Source: Lysobacter sp. BMK333-48F3 (GTDB taxonomy: Bacteria; Pseudomonadota; Gammaproteobacteria; Xanthomonadales; Xanthomonadaceae). Taken from it: DNA of 64,000 nucleotides. Positions within the stretch are counted from its first letter, which is position 1; every line of letters begins with the position of its first letter. Shown here piece by piece: positions 12,001 to 17,759 of the stretch. Below the pieces are notes generated by a model. That model was not told where the DNA came from. It saw nothing but the letters and a program-made list of their open reading frames with translations, and ran no database searches. The stretch is taken from NCBI RefSeq assembly GCF_019733395.1, contig NZ_JAIHOO010000001.1, positions 4,132,820 through 4,196,819 on the forward strand. Direction: 5' to 3'. A program made the translations under genes and the position numbers.

Positions 12001-14253
12001 GACGTCGCCGGTTTGCTGGCGCAGGCGCGCGAGGTCGCGCTGCAGGCCCAGCACCATCGCGAAGTGCCGTTCGAACAAGTGGTCGAGGCGCTCAATCCGG
12101 CTCGTTCGACCGCCTACAACCCGATCTATCAGGTGCGCCTGGCTTGGCAGAACACGCCGCCGACCCAGCTTGCCGCCGACGGGCTGGCGTTCGACAGCCT
12201 CGCCTCGCAGGCCGGGCATGCCCAGTTCGACCTGTCGCTCGATCTGGAACCGGCGGGCGAGGGCATCGTCGGCCAGTTCAACTACGCTACCGCGCTGTAC
12301 GACGAGGCGACGGTGCGCCGGCACTGGGACGCGTTGGTGGCGATGCTGCGCGGCATGGTCGCCGACGAGCGCGCGCCGGTGGCGCGGATCGGCCTGCTCG
12401 ATGCCGAGCGGCGCGAACAGGTCTTGTACGGCTTCAATGCGTCCGGCGCCGGCGGCCACGACGATCTGCTGCACCGCCTGTTCGAGCGCCAGGCCGCGGC
12501 GCAGCCGCAGACCCTGGCTTTGGCCTACGACGGACAGGAGTTGAGCTACGCCGAGCTCAATGCGCGGGCCAATCGCATCGCCCACCATCTGCGCGGGCTG
12601 GGCCTGCGTCCGGACGATCGCGTGGCGCTGTGCCTGGAACGCAGCCTCGACCTGGGCGTGGCCTGGTGGGCCACGCTCAAGGCCGGCGGCGCCTGCGTGC
12701 CGCTGGATCCGGTGCATCCCGACGAACGTCTGGCGCACATGCTGTCCGACAGCGCGCCGGTCGCGGTGCTGACCCAGTCGCACCTACTTTCCCGCCTGCA
12801 GGTGCCGGCCGGCTGCACGGTGCTGTCGCTCGACGAAACGGCGGAACATGCGCTGGAAGCGGCGCCCTGGGCGCAAGCCTCGGCGCAGGATCCGGATCCG
12901 GCCGAGGTCGGCTTGTCGCCGGCGCATCTGGCCTACGTGATCTACACCTCGGGCTCGACCGGATTGCCCAAGGGCGTGATGGTCGAGCACCGCAACGTGC
13001 TCAATTTCCTGCACGGCATGGAGCAGCGCATCCATGGCCCGGCGCCGGACTGCCGCCGCATCGCCTGGAACTCCTCGTTCGGCTTCGACATGGCGGCCAA
13101 GGCCTGGGGGCAGTTGTGCTTCGGCCGCAGCGTGCACCTGCTGTCCGAGTGCATCCGGCTGGACGCCGAGGCCTTGCTCGACTACCTGGAGCGGCATGCG
13201 ATCGAGGCGATGGAATGCACCCCATCGCATTTGCGCATGCTGCAGGCGGCCGGTTTCCTGCGAGGCCGCGGCGCCGGCCTGCGCAAGCTGCTGCTCGGCG
13301 GCGAAGCCCTGGATGCGGCGAGCTGGGCCGCGCTGGTCGAAGCCGACGCGGTCCAGTTCCACAACATGTACGGCCCGACCGAGTGCAGCGTCGACGCCAC
13401 CTGCGGACCGGTCGCCGGAGCGGTGCCGCAGATCGGCCGGCCGATGCCGGGCGCGCGGGTGTATCTGCTCGACGCGCACGGCGAGCCGGTGCCGATCGGC
13501 GTCGCCGGCGAGATCTTCATCGGCGGCGCCGGCGTGGCGCGCGGCTACCTGCATCGCCCCGAACTGAGTGCGGAACGCTTCGTCCGCGATCCCTTCGCCG
13601 ACATCGCCGGGGCGCGCATGTACAAGACCGGCGACCTCGGCCGCTGGCGCGCGGACGGCACGATCGAGTACCTGGGCCGCAACGACTTCCAGGTCAAGAT
13701 CCGCGGCTATCGCATCGAGCTGGGCGAGATCGAAGCGCGCCTGGCCGGCCTGGACGGCGTGCGCGAGGCGGTGGTGCTCGCGCAGACGGACCGTCCCGGC
13801 GATCCGCGCTTGATCGCCTACCTGCTGCGCGAGCCCGATGCGCAACCGGATCCGGCCGATCTGCGCGCCCGGCTCGGCGCGCAGTTGCCGGACTACATGC
13901 TGCCGACCGCCTACGTCGCCCTCGACGCCTGGCCGCTCAACGCCAACGGCAAGCTCGACCGCAAGGCCCTGCCGTCGCCGGACGACGAGGGCTTGGCGCG
14001 TCGCGACTACCTCGCTCCCGAGGGCGAAATGGAAGCCCGCCTGGCGGCGATCTGGGCCGGGCTGCTCGGGGTCGAGCGGGTCGGGCGCAACGACAATTTC
14101 TTCGAACTCGGCGGCCATTCGGCGCTGGCGATCCAGCTGATCCATCTGATGAGCGAGCAGCAGCTGCAGGTCGACGTGCAGATGGTGTTCAACGCGCCGA
14201 CGCTGGCCGACCTGGCGGCCGCCACCGCGCAATGGGAGGAAATCGAGCTATGA
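1..14253 (+). CDS. Lipopeptide NRPS, modules 1 (partial) to 5, 5'-truncated by window edge
   Basis: Multimodular nonribosomal peptide synthetase; the window opens inside the A3 motif (YTSGSTG) of an adenylation domain, so the start lies upstream. Approximate residues within the window: A1 1-355, T 370-435; C/E 455-890, A2 935-1445, T; C/E 1545-1975, A3 2025-2535, T; C 2630-3060, A4 3090-3595, T; C 3695-4125, A5 4160-4660, T 4675-4740. Pocket codes that I read are DFWNIGMVH (Thr), DVQFIAHVV twice (Pro, Pro), DVENVGAIN (basic, probably Arg, Glu at position 239) and DMKELGMVD (unusual). The C domains after Thr1 and Pro2 are dual condensation/epimerisation types, with HHLLQRDSD near the N-terminus and HHLTLDH in place of HHxxxDG. 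Those after Pro3 and residue 4 are LCL type (HHIVSDG, HHIVADG). No separate E domain is present. The stop overlaps the next start (ATGA). The acidic tail WEEIEL suits docking to a TubC-type N-terminus. Confidence 0.96.
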   Translation, partial: YTSGSTGLPKGVMVEHAQVSRLFAATQADFGFGRDDVWTLFHSFAFDFSVWELWGALIHGGRLIVVPHAISRAPAEFHRLVCEQGVTVLNQTPSAFRQFVAAGQAAPRPHALRYVIFGGEALEMASLKPWYAQPHNLATRLVNMYGITETTVHVTYRALQPADAERPGASPIGTRIGDLSLYVLDPQGRPLPVGCTGEMYVGGAGVARGYLRRPQLDAQRFLPDRFSGAPGARMYRTGDLGRYLADGTLEYFGRNDQQVKIRGFRIELGEIEAQLSQVEGVGEAVVVARADVPGDQRLVAYLVAGDDAPLPEPARLREALRDRLPDYMLPAAYVRLPALPLTANGKLDRKALPAPDDQAYRQRAYEAPRGGAEQALARIWAELLGVEQVGRDDNFFELGGHSILAVQLVERLQREGLPTTIRDLFSAPSLAALAANLAGQGQGEPVAVPANAIAEGCERIVPEMLPLVRLDQAQIDLVAAAVPGGMANIQDIYPLAPLQEGILFHHLLQRDSDAYVLPALLRFDDRARLDHFLDALQRVIARHDILRTSVQWEGLDEPVQVVWRRAEMNLHTLALDPARGDVQAQLQDRADPRRARLDLRRAPMLQAYAAFDPAGGHWLLQLLHHHLTLDHTTTELILHEVVALLQGRGDELPAPVPFRDFVARARHGVGEAEHEAYFHAMLGDLDEPTAPFGLLDVQGDGSQVEQARRTLPAELSARLRRLARAHGVGAASLFHLAWAQVLGQCSGRDDVVFGTVLFGRMQGGAGIDRAMGMFINTLPVRIVLGGRDAAQALRETHERLSGLLRHEQASLTLARRCSGLGAGAPMFSALLNYRHSRAETFGESRIADGIQYLGGRDLTNYPFSLYVDDLGSDFVLTAEIHASVRAERIADFVEQALTALAQALERSSDAPLSALDALPAAERQCVLYGYNDTRRDYAAPALVHEAFEQQAAAHPERIALELDGAQLSYRALNEQANRLARHLRGLGVGPDQRVAICVERSLAMVVAILATLKAGGAYVPLDPAYPDERLAQMLRDSRPAAVLSQHRLLPRLAPGEAALVLLDEAAPAWAKASAANVHGGELGLKPEHLAYVIYTSGSTGVPKGVAMPHRGLVNLLAWQREQLPEPARTLQFAALGFDVAFQEIFSTLGSGGTLVLLHEELRQDLPALAEWLAQESIERLFLPYIALSTLSELWSQRAEPLPMLQDLITAGEQLRITPAIRRMFAKHPQARLHNHYGPTESHVVSAHTLDGPAEHWEDLPPIGRPIGNSRVYLLDAQRRPVPVGVAGELYLGGVQVAQGYLQRPELSAQRFLADPFDRRGGGRMYKTGDLGRWREDGTIEYLGRNDFQVKVRGYRIELGEIEAQLTRADGVREAVVIARDGRPGETRLVAYLIVEPGAAKPEAAQLRAQLSQRLPDYMLPAAYVVLEAWPLTPNGKLERKALPAPDGESYGRRAYAEPQGEVEQALAAIWSQLLGVERVGRDDDFFELGGHSLLAIRLLEQLRRRGWSTDIRSLFAHPTLAALAAAVQGEGGEARVAVPPNRIPPGCEAIAPAMLPLVALDAAAIERIVRATPGGAANIQDIYPLAPLQQGILFHHLLQSETDTYVLPTLLEFDDRARLDRFVAALQRVVARHDILRTAVHWEGLAEPVQVVWRRAGLELRTLELAPGPQPAEQRLREHPQVRGSRIDVRRAPMLHGYAARAERGERWLLLLAYHHLVMDHTTLERLVEEIAAIERGDEAELPAPVPFRDFVAQARLGIGEREHEGFFRAMLGDLDEPTAPFGLLDVQGDGSQIEQAQRRLPAELAARLRRQATAHGVGAASLFHLAWAQVLGQCSGRDDVVFGTVLFGRMHGGAGADRAVGMFINTLPLRLRLGGRSARQALRETHERLSGLLRHEHASLALAQRCSAMEAHTPLFSALLNYRHSQVGSGAHTRVLDGVRLLDVRDRTNYPFGLYIDDSGRDFELTVQVAASVRAERIADFVEQALTALAQALERSSDAPLSALDALPAAERQCVLYGYNDTRRDYAAPALVHEAFEQQAAAHPERIALELDGAQLSYRALNEQANRLARHLRGLGVGPDQRVAICVERSLAMVVAILATLKAGGAYVPLDPAYPDERLAQMLRDSRPAAVLSQHRLLPRLAPGEAALVLLDEAAPAWAKASAANVHGGELGLKPEHLAYVIYTSGSTGVPKGVAMPHRGLVNLLAWQREQLPEPARTLQFAALGFDVAFQEIFSTLGSGGTLVLLHEELRQDLPALAEWLAQESIERLFLPYIALSTLSELWSQRAEPLPMLQDLITAGEQLRITPAIRRMFAKHPQARLHNHYGPTESHVVSAHTLDGPAEHWEDLPPIGRPIGNSRVYLLDAQRRPVPVGVAGELYLGGVQVAQGYLQRPELSAQRFLADPFDRRGGGRMYKTGDLGRWREDGTIEYLGRNDFQVKVRGYRIELGEIEAQLTRADGVCEAVVIARDGRPGETRLVAYLIVEPGAAKPEAAQLRAQLSQRLPDYMLPAAYAVLEAWPLTPNGKLDRKALPAPDGESYGRRAYAEPQGEVEQALAAIWSQLLGVERVGRDDDFFELGGHSLLAIRLISQVRERLDAELALSSLFAQPRLAALAVAVAAAGRSALAPIPLAGRSQPLPLSPAQQRLWFVAGVDPLASAAYHVPGALRLRGALDRAALRAALDRVVARHESLRTRFVAIDGQPWQTIDPPRGFALSEQDAGGLTPQQIEDLCREAAAQPFDLAAGPPIRGRLLRVAADEHVLLVTMHHIVSDGWSLSVLMREVATAYSALRENRDPPEPALPVQYPDYAVWLQHRLDAPEAQAQLASWVEHLRGAPSLVELPTDRPRPPLQDYRGASLDVGLDAAASEAVRNLAQRHGATAYMVVLAAWAAVVARYSGQRRVVLGSSHAGRDRVEIEPLIGFFVNTQAIQIDLDAAASVGELLAQVRQEALRAQERQQVPFERLVEALNPPRSMAHSPVFQLMLTWHNTPDVRLELAGLEVERVESLPASAQFDLALDLQERDGRVLGKLNYATALYDEATVRRHWEGVAAMLRGMAADDGQPVERIDLLDAPQRQQLLQDFAFGGAAVPAHAFVQTAFERQAAQRPDAVAIEHDGEAWTYSELDRRANRLAHYLRGLGLQADDRIALCLQRGPELIVAVLATLKAGAAYVPLDPAHPDQRLAWLLQDCAPAALLTQSALRGRLQPPAGCRAIALDATAWEHAPWAAAPAHAPDLRAWAGDGSHLAYVIYTSGSTGTPKGVMVEHRQFAHQVAALQSLYSFVPEDRVLQFSGLSFDVAGEEIFGALSHGATLVLRTDDWLAEPQRWCELCDGHRLTVANLPTLFWQRLAQTPAASLPARLRQIVIGGDAVGAAALEAWWRRDGHLPALANAYGPTETTINASVARCRADDPPGSIGRPVANARIYLLDPQGQPVPLGAVGEICIGGAGVARGYLHRPELTAQRFLADPFAPPGAQAPRMYRSGDLGRWRNDGTIEFLGRDDQQVKLRGFRIELGEIEAELARLDGIAEAAVILDAGQGEDRRLLAYVVAAGERLDPAELRAGLAERLPDYMLPAAFVRLPALPLNANGKLDRAALPALEGAAYAQAAFEPPQGEHEIALARLWSQLLGVEAVGRGDGFFELGGHSLLAVRMISQLRQRLGVELALSSVFARPRLAELAAELARSAPSAADPIPQADRSRPLPLSHSQQRLWYVTRIDAQAGAAYHLPGALRLRGELDRDALQAALDRIVARHETLRARFFAVDGQPRQRIEPWAPAAIGYRVLEGLDEAALRELCRAEAAAPFDLEREPPLRVQLLRLAQDEHVLLLTLHHIVADGWSLSVLAHEFSTLYRAFRVGQADPLPALPVQYADYAAWQRQRAQGAQWQRQLQYWVERLGEAPPLIGLATDRPRPPSQDYLGARFDVALDPALGADLSALAQRHGATLYMVVLAAWAAVLGRLSGQSQVVLGSSLAGRDRAEFEPLIGFFVNAQALRFDLDQSLDVAGLLAQAREVALQAQHHREVPFEQVVEALNPARSTAYNPIYQVRLAWQNTPPTQLAADGLAFDSLASQAGHAQFDLSLDLEPAGEGIVGQFNYATALYDEATVRRHWDALVAMLRGMVADERAPVARIGLLDAERREQVLYGFNASGAGGHDDLLHRLFERQAAAQPQTLALAYDGQELSYAELNARANRIAHHLRGLGLRPDDRVALCLERSLDLGVAWWATLKAGGACVPLDPVHPDERLAHMLSDSAPVAVLTQSHLLSRLQVPAGCTVLSLDETAEHALEAAPWAQASAQDPDPAEVGLSPAHLAYVIYTSGSTGLPKGVMVEHRNVLNFLHGMEQRIHGPAPDCRRIAWNSSFGFDMAAKAWGQLCFGRSVHLLSECIRLDAEALLDYLERHAIEAMECTPSHLRMLQAAGFLRGRGAGLRKLLLGGEALDAASWAALVEADAVQFHNMYGPTECSVDATCGPVAGAVPQIGRPMPGARVYLLDAHGEPVPIGVAGEIFIGGAGVARGYLHRPELSAERFVRDPFADIAGARMYKTGDLGRWRADGTIEYLGRNDFQVKIRGYRIELGEIEARLAGLDGVREAVVLAQTDRPGDPRLIAYLLREPDAQPDPADLRARLGAQLPDYMLPTAYVALDAWPLNANGKLDRKALPSPDDEGLARRDYLAPEGEMEARLAAIWAGLLGVERVGRNDNFFELGGHSALAIQLIHLMSEQQLQVDVQMVFNAPTLADLAAATAQWEEIEL
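2644..4494 (+). repeat. Near-identical A-T module repeat, copy 1
   Basis: This 1851-bp stretch recurs at 5914-7764 with an offset of exactly 3270 bases (1090 codons, one module). By eye I found six mismatches: 4114 c/t, 4271 t/c, 4314 a/c, 4431 g/a, 4461 a/g and 4476 c/g. The unit runs from the end of the dual C/E domain through the whole proline adenylation domain and most of the carrier domain. It breaks off inside the carrier domain, where the two copies switch to different condensation partners. This points to recent duplication or gene conversion. Confidence 0.93.
5914..7764 (+). repeat. Near-identical A-T module repeat, copy 2
   Basis: Second copy of the 1851-bp unit at 2644-4494. Three of the mismatches are non-synonymous (Arg to Cys, Val to Ala and Glu to Asp relative to copy 1). 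None touches the residues I read as the substrate pocket. After the unit ends, this copy's carrier domain is followed by an LCL condensation domain instead of a dual C/E domain. Confidence 0.93.
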
Positions 14254-17200
14254 ACGCTATCGAGTTGTTGCGGGCGCTGCAGGCGCGCGGGCTGTCGTTG
14301 CGCCTGGACGGCGAAAAGCTGCGCCTGCTCGGCGAGCCGCGTGCGCTGGCCGAGTCCGAGCTGGTGCAGGCCGTTCGCGAGCGAAAGCCCGAGCTGATCG
14401 CGCTGTTGCGCGAACGCGATGCCGCCACTGCCGACGACTACCGCATCGACGAGGGCACGACGGCGATCACCCCGAAGATGCTGCCGCTGGCCGGAATCGA
14501 CCAGGCCGCGATCGACCGTTTGCTGGCCCAAGTGCCGGGCGGGACCGGCAACGTGCAGGACGTTTATCCGTTGGCGCCGCTGCAGGAAGGCATCCTGTTC
14601 CATCACCGTCTGCACGGCGAAGGCGAGAGCGATGCCTATGTCATGCCGACCCTGCTGCGCTTCGACAGCCGCGAGCGCCTGGACCGATTCGTAGATGCGC
14701 TGCGCGAGGTGGTCGCCCGCCACGACATCCTGCGCACCTCGGTGCATTGGGAGGGGCTGGAGCAGCCGTTGCAAGTGGTGCATCGGCAGGCCGATCCGGT
14801 CGTCGAGATCCTGGCCGCTGCGCCGGGCGCGAGCGCGCGAGAGAGTCTGCAGGCCCAGGCCGATCCGCGCCGGTTCCGGCTCGACGTGCGGCAGGCGCCG
14901 ATGTTGCGTGGCCACGCGGTCCGGGATCCGGCCGACGGCGGTTGGCTGCTGCAACTGCTGCACCATCACCTGATCCTGGATCACACCGCGTCCGAGCTGC
15001 TGGTGCAGGAAGTGATGACGATCCTGCAGGGGCAGCGCGAGCGCCTGCCGGTGCCGGTGCCGTTCCGCCGCTTCGTCGCCCAGGCCCGGCGCGGCATGGG
15101 CCAGCCGGAGCACGAGGCGTATTTCCGTCGCGAACTCGGCGAGGTCGACGAAACCACCGCGCCGTTCGGCCTGAGCGACGTGCAGGGCGACGGCAGCGGC
15201 GTGGTCCGCGCCGGCATCGAGCTCGAACCGGGCCTGGCCCGGCGCCTGCGCGAACAGGCGCGGGCACGCGGGGTCGGCGCCGCCAGCCTGTTCCACCTGG
15301 CCTGGGCGCAGGTGCTGGGGCTGTGCAGCGGTCGCGACGAGGTGGTGTTCGGCACCGTGTTGTTCGGCCGTCTGCAGGCCGGCGCCGATGCGGCGCGGGC
15401 GATGGGCATGTTCCTCAATACCTTGCCGCTGCGGGTGAAGATCGACGGCCGCCCGGTCGAGGCGGCCCTGCGCGGCGTGCATGCGTCTCTGGCCGAGTTG
15501 CTGGGTCACGAGCACGCTTCGTTGAGCCTGGCCCAGCGCTGCAGCGCCTTGCCGGCCAATGCGCCCTTGTTCGCCAGCCTGCTCAACTACCGCTACAGCC
15601 AGCGCGGCGACGCCGCGCCGGCGCTGGACGGGATCGAGGCGCTGGGCGGCCACGACCGGACCAACTATCCCTTCGTCCTGCACGTCGACGACTACGGCGA
15701 CGGCTTCGGCCTCACCGCCGAGGTCGAGCGCAGCGTCGATGCCCAGCGCGTCTGCGGTTTCGCCGAGCAGGCTCTGCGGGCCCTGGCCGACGCCCTCGAG
15801 CGCGAACCGCAGCGGCCGTTGGACAGCATCGAACGGCTGCCGGCGAGCGAGCGCGCGCAAGTGCTGCATGGTTTCAACGCCACCGACACCGAGTACCCCC
15901 GCGGCTTATTGCTGCACCAACTGTTCGAGCGCCAGGCGGCGCAGCGTCCCGATGCCACCGCCGTGGTGTTCGAGGGGCGTCGCCTGAGCTACGCCGAGCT
16001 CAATGCGCGCGCCAACCGACTGGCGCGCCGCCTGCGCTTGCTCGGGGTCGGCCCGGACGCGCGGGTCGGCATTTGCCTGCAGCGCAGCGAACATCTGGTG
16101 ATCGCGCTGTTGGCGACGCTCAAGGCCGGTGGCGCGTATCTGCCGCTGGACCCGGCGCAGCCGGCCGAACGCCTGCAGCAGTTGCTAGACGAAGCCGCGC
16201 CCGTCGCTGTGCTGACCGAAGCGGCCCTGGAAGCGCATCTGCCGGCGAGTTCGCTGCGCTGCCTGGTGCTGGATCGCGACGCCACGGCCTCGGTGCTGGC
16301 CGATACCGATTTGGACCCTGCCGATACCGGCCTGGGCGAGCGCCACCTGGCCTATGTGATCTACACCTCCGGCTCGACCGGGCGGCCGAAGGGGGTGATG
16401 AACGAGCATCGCGGGATCGTGAATCGCCTGCACTGGATGCAGCAGGCTTACGCGCTGACCCCGCAAGATGTCGTGTTGCAGAAGACTCCGTTCGGCTTCG
16501 ACGTGTCGGTCTGGGAATTCTTCTGGCCGCTGATGATCGGCGCGCAGCTGGTGCTGGCGAAGCCGGAAGGGCATAAGGACCCGGCCTATCTGGGCGAACT
16601 GATCCGCGCCGCCGGGGTGACTACCCTGCATTTCGTGCCCTCGATGCTGCAGGTGTTTCTGGCCCGGCTCGACGCGGTGGCCGGCTGCGCCAGCCTGCGC
16701 CGGGTGGTCTGCAGCGGCGAGGCCTTGCCGGCGGCGCTGGCGCGGCAGTGCCGCGAGCGCCTGCCGCAGGTGCGTCTGTACAACCTGTACGGGCCGACCG
16801 AGGCGGCGGTCGACGTCACCGCCTGGGACTGCAGCGAGGCCGATGTCGACACGGTGCCGATCGGGCGGCCGATCGCCAACACCCGCATCTACCTGCTCGA
16901 TGCGTCCCTGCGTCCGGTGCCGGTGGGCGTGGTGGGCGAGCTGTACATCGGCGGGGTGCAGGTGGCGCGCGGCTACCTCGATCGCCCCGAACTGACCGCC
17001 GAGCGCTTCGTCGCCGATCCGTTCGAAGCCGGCGGACGTCTGTACCGCAGCGGCGACCTGGCGCGCTGGCGCGAAGACGGCGCGATCGAATACCTGGGCC
17101 GCAACGACTTCCAGGTCAAGCTGCGCGGCCAGCGCATCGAGCTGGGCGAGATCGAGGCGCAGTTGCGCGCGCTCGACGGCATCGCCGATGCGGTGGTGGT

Positions 17201-17759
17201 CGCTCGCGAAGACCGGCATGGCGCGCTGGCCCTGGTCGCTTACGTGGTGCCGGAAGCGGGCGCCGAGGCGTCGCCGGCCGCGTTACGCGAGCGGCTGGCC
17301 CAGCGCCTGCCCGAGTACATGCTGCCGGGCGCCTATGTCGCGCTCGAGGCCTTGCCGCTCAGCGGCAACGGCAAGCTCGACCGCAAGGCCCTGCCGGCGC
17401 CCGGCGACGCGGCGTTCGGCCGCAACGACTACGAGCCGCCGCAGGGCGAGGTCGAGCAGGCCCTGGCCGCGATCTGGTCGCAGCTGCTCGGCATCGAACG
17501 CATCGGCCGCCACGACGGCTTTTTCGCCCTCGGCGGCCATTCGCTGCTGGCGGTGCAGCTGCTGGAGCACCTGCGCCGGCGCGACTGGTCGATCGACGTG
17601 CGCGCGGTGTTCGCCCAGCCCGAACTGGCGGCGATGGCCGCCGCCGTGCGCCGCGCGGCCGCGCCCGGCCAGGGCGAGGTCGCGGTGCCGCGCAACGCCA
17701 TTCCGGAGCGATTCGACGAATCGTCCAACGAACAAGAAACCGAGGAGTTCAGACTGTGA
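14250..17759 (+). CDS. Single-module NRPS (dock-C/E-A(Ser)-T), module 6
   Basis: 1169-residue synthetase starting at an ATG that overlaps the stop of the upstream NRPS. Residues 1-55 look like a TubC-type N-terminal docking domain (start MNAIELLRALQARGL). A dual C/E condensation domain follows (about 70-510), then an adenylation domain (545-1050) and a carrier domain (1065-1130, GGHSLLA). The pocket reads DVWHVSLVD, the serine code family (compare EntF DVWHFSLV). The dual C/E domain predicts that residue 5, delivered by the upstream protein, is epimerised to D before condensation with Ser. The acidic C-terminus ETEEFRL resembles the tail of the upstream NRPS and probably docks on the next protein. 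Translation is coupled at both ends. Confidence 0.96.
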   Translation: MNAIELLRALQARGLSLRLDGEKLRLLGEPRALAESELVQAVRERKPELIALLRERDAATADDYRIDEGTTAITPKMLPLAGIDQAAIDRLLAQVPGGTGNVQDVYPLAPLQEGILFHHRLHGEGESDAYVMPTLLRFDSRERLDRFVDALREVVARHDILRTSVHWEGLEQPLQVVHRQADPVVEILAAAPGASARESLQAQADPRRFRLDVRQAPMLRGHAVRDPADGGWLLQLLHHHLILDHTASELLVQEVMTILQGQRERLPVPVPFRRFVAQARRGMGQPEHEAYFRRELGEVDETTAPFGLSDVQGDGSGVVRAGIELEPGLARRLREQARARGVGAASLFHLAWAQVLGLCSGRDEVVFGTVLFGRLQAGADAARAMGMFLNTLPLRVKIDGRPVEAALRGVHASLAELLGHEHASLSLAQRCSALPANAPLFASLLNYRYSQRGDAAPALDGIEALGGHDRTNYPFVLHVDDYGDGFGLTAEVERSVDAQRVCGFAEQALRALADALEREPQRPLDSIERLPASERAQVLHGFNATDTEYPRGLLLHQLFERQAAQRPDATAVVFEGRRLSYAELNARANRLARRLRLLGVGPDARVGICLQRSEHLVIALLATLKAGGAYLPLDPAQPAERLQQLLDEAAPVAVLTEAALEAHLPASSLRCLVLDRDATASVLADTDLDPADTGLGERHLAYVIYTSGSTGRPKGVMNEHRGIVNRLHWMQQAYALTPQDVVLQKTPFGFDVSVWEFFWPLMIGAQLVLAKPEGHKDPAYLGELIRAAGVTTLHFVPSMLQVFLARLDAVAGCASLRRVVCSGEALPAALARQCRERLPQVRLYNLYGPTEAAVDVTAWDCSEADVDTVPIGRPIANTRIYLLDASLRPVPVGVVGELYIGGVQVARGYLDRPELTAERFVADPFEAGGRLYRSGDLARWREDGAIEYLGRNDFQVKLRGQRIELGEIEAQLRALDGIADAVVVAREDRHGALALVAYVVPEAGAEASPAALRERLAQRLPEYMLPGAYVALEALPLSGNGKLDRKALPAPGDAAFGRNDYEPPQGEVEQALAAIWSQLLGIERIGRHDGFFALGGHSLLAVQLLEHLRRRDWSIDVRAVFAQPELAAMAAAVRRAAAPGQGEVAVPRNAIPERFDESSNEQETEEFRL

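Noticed and set aside
550..12783. Several very long minus-strand ORFs (about 930-1070 codons) opposite the NRPS gene
   Set aside because: They are antisense shadows caused by high GC at third positions; they are His/Gln/Arg/Ala-rich without domains, and repeat exactly where the NRPS repeats.
9135..14249. Upstream extension of the second NRPS frame by about 1700 codons
   Set aside because: It is out-of-frame reading through the first NRPS gene; the overlapping ATG at 14250 with the docking-domain start is the real beginning.
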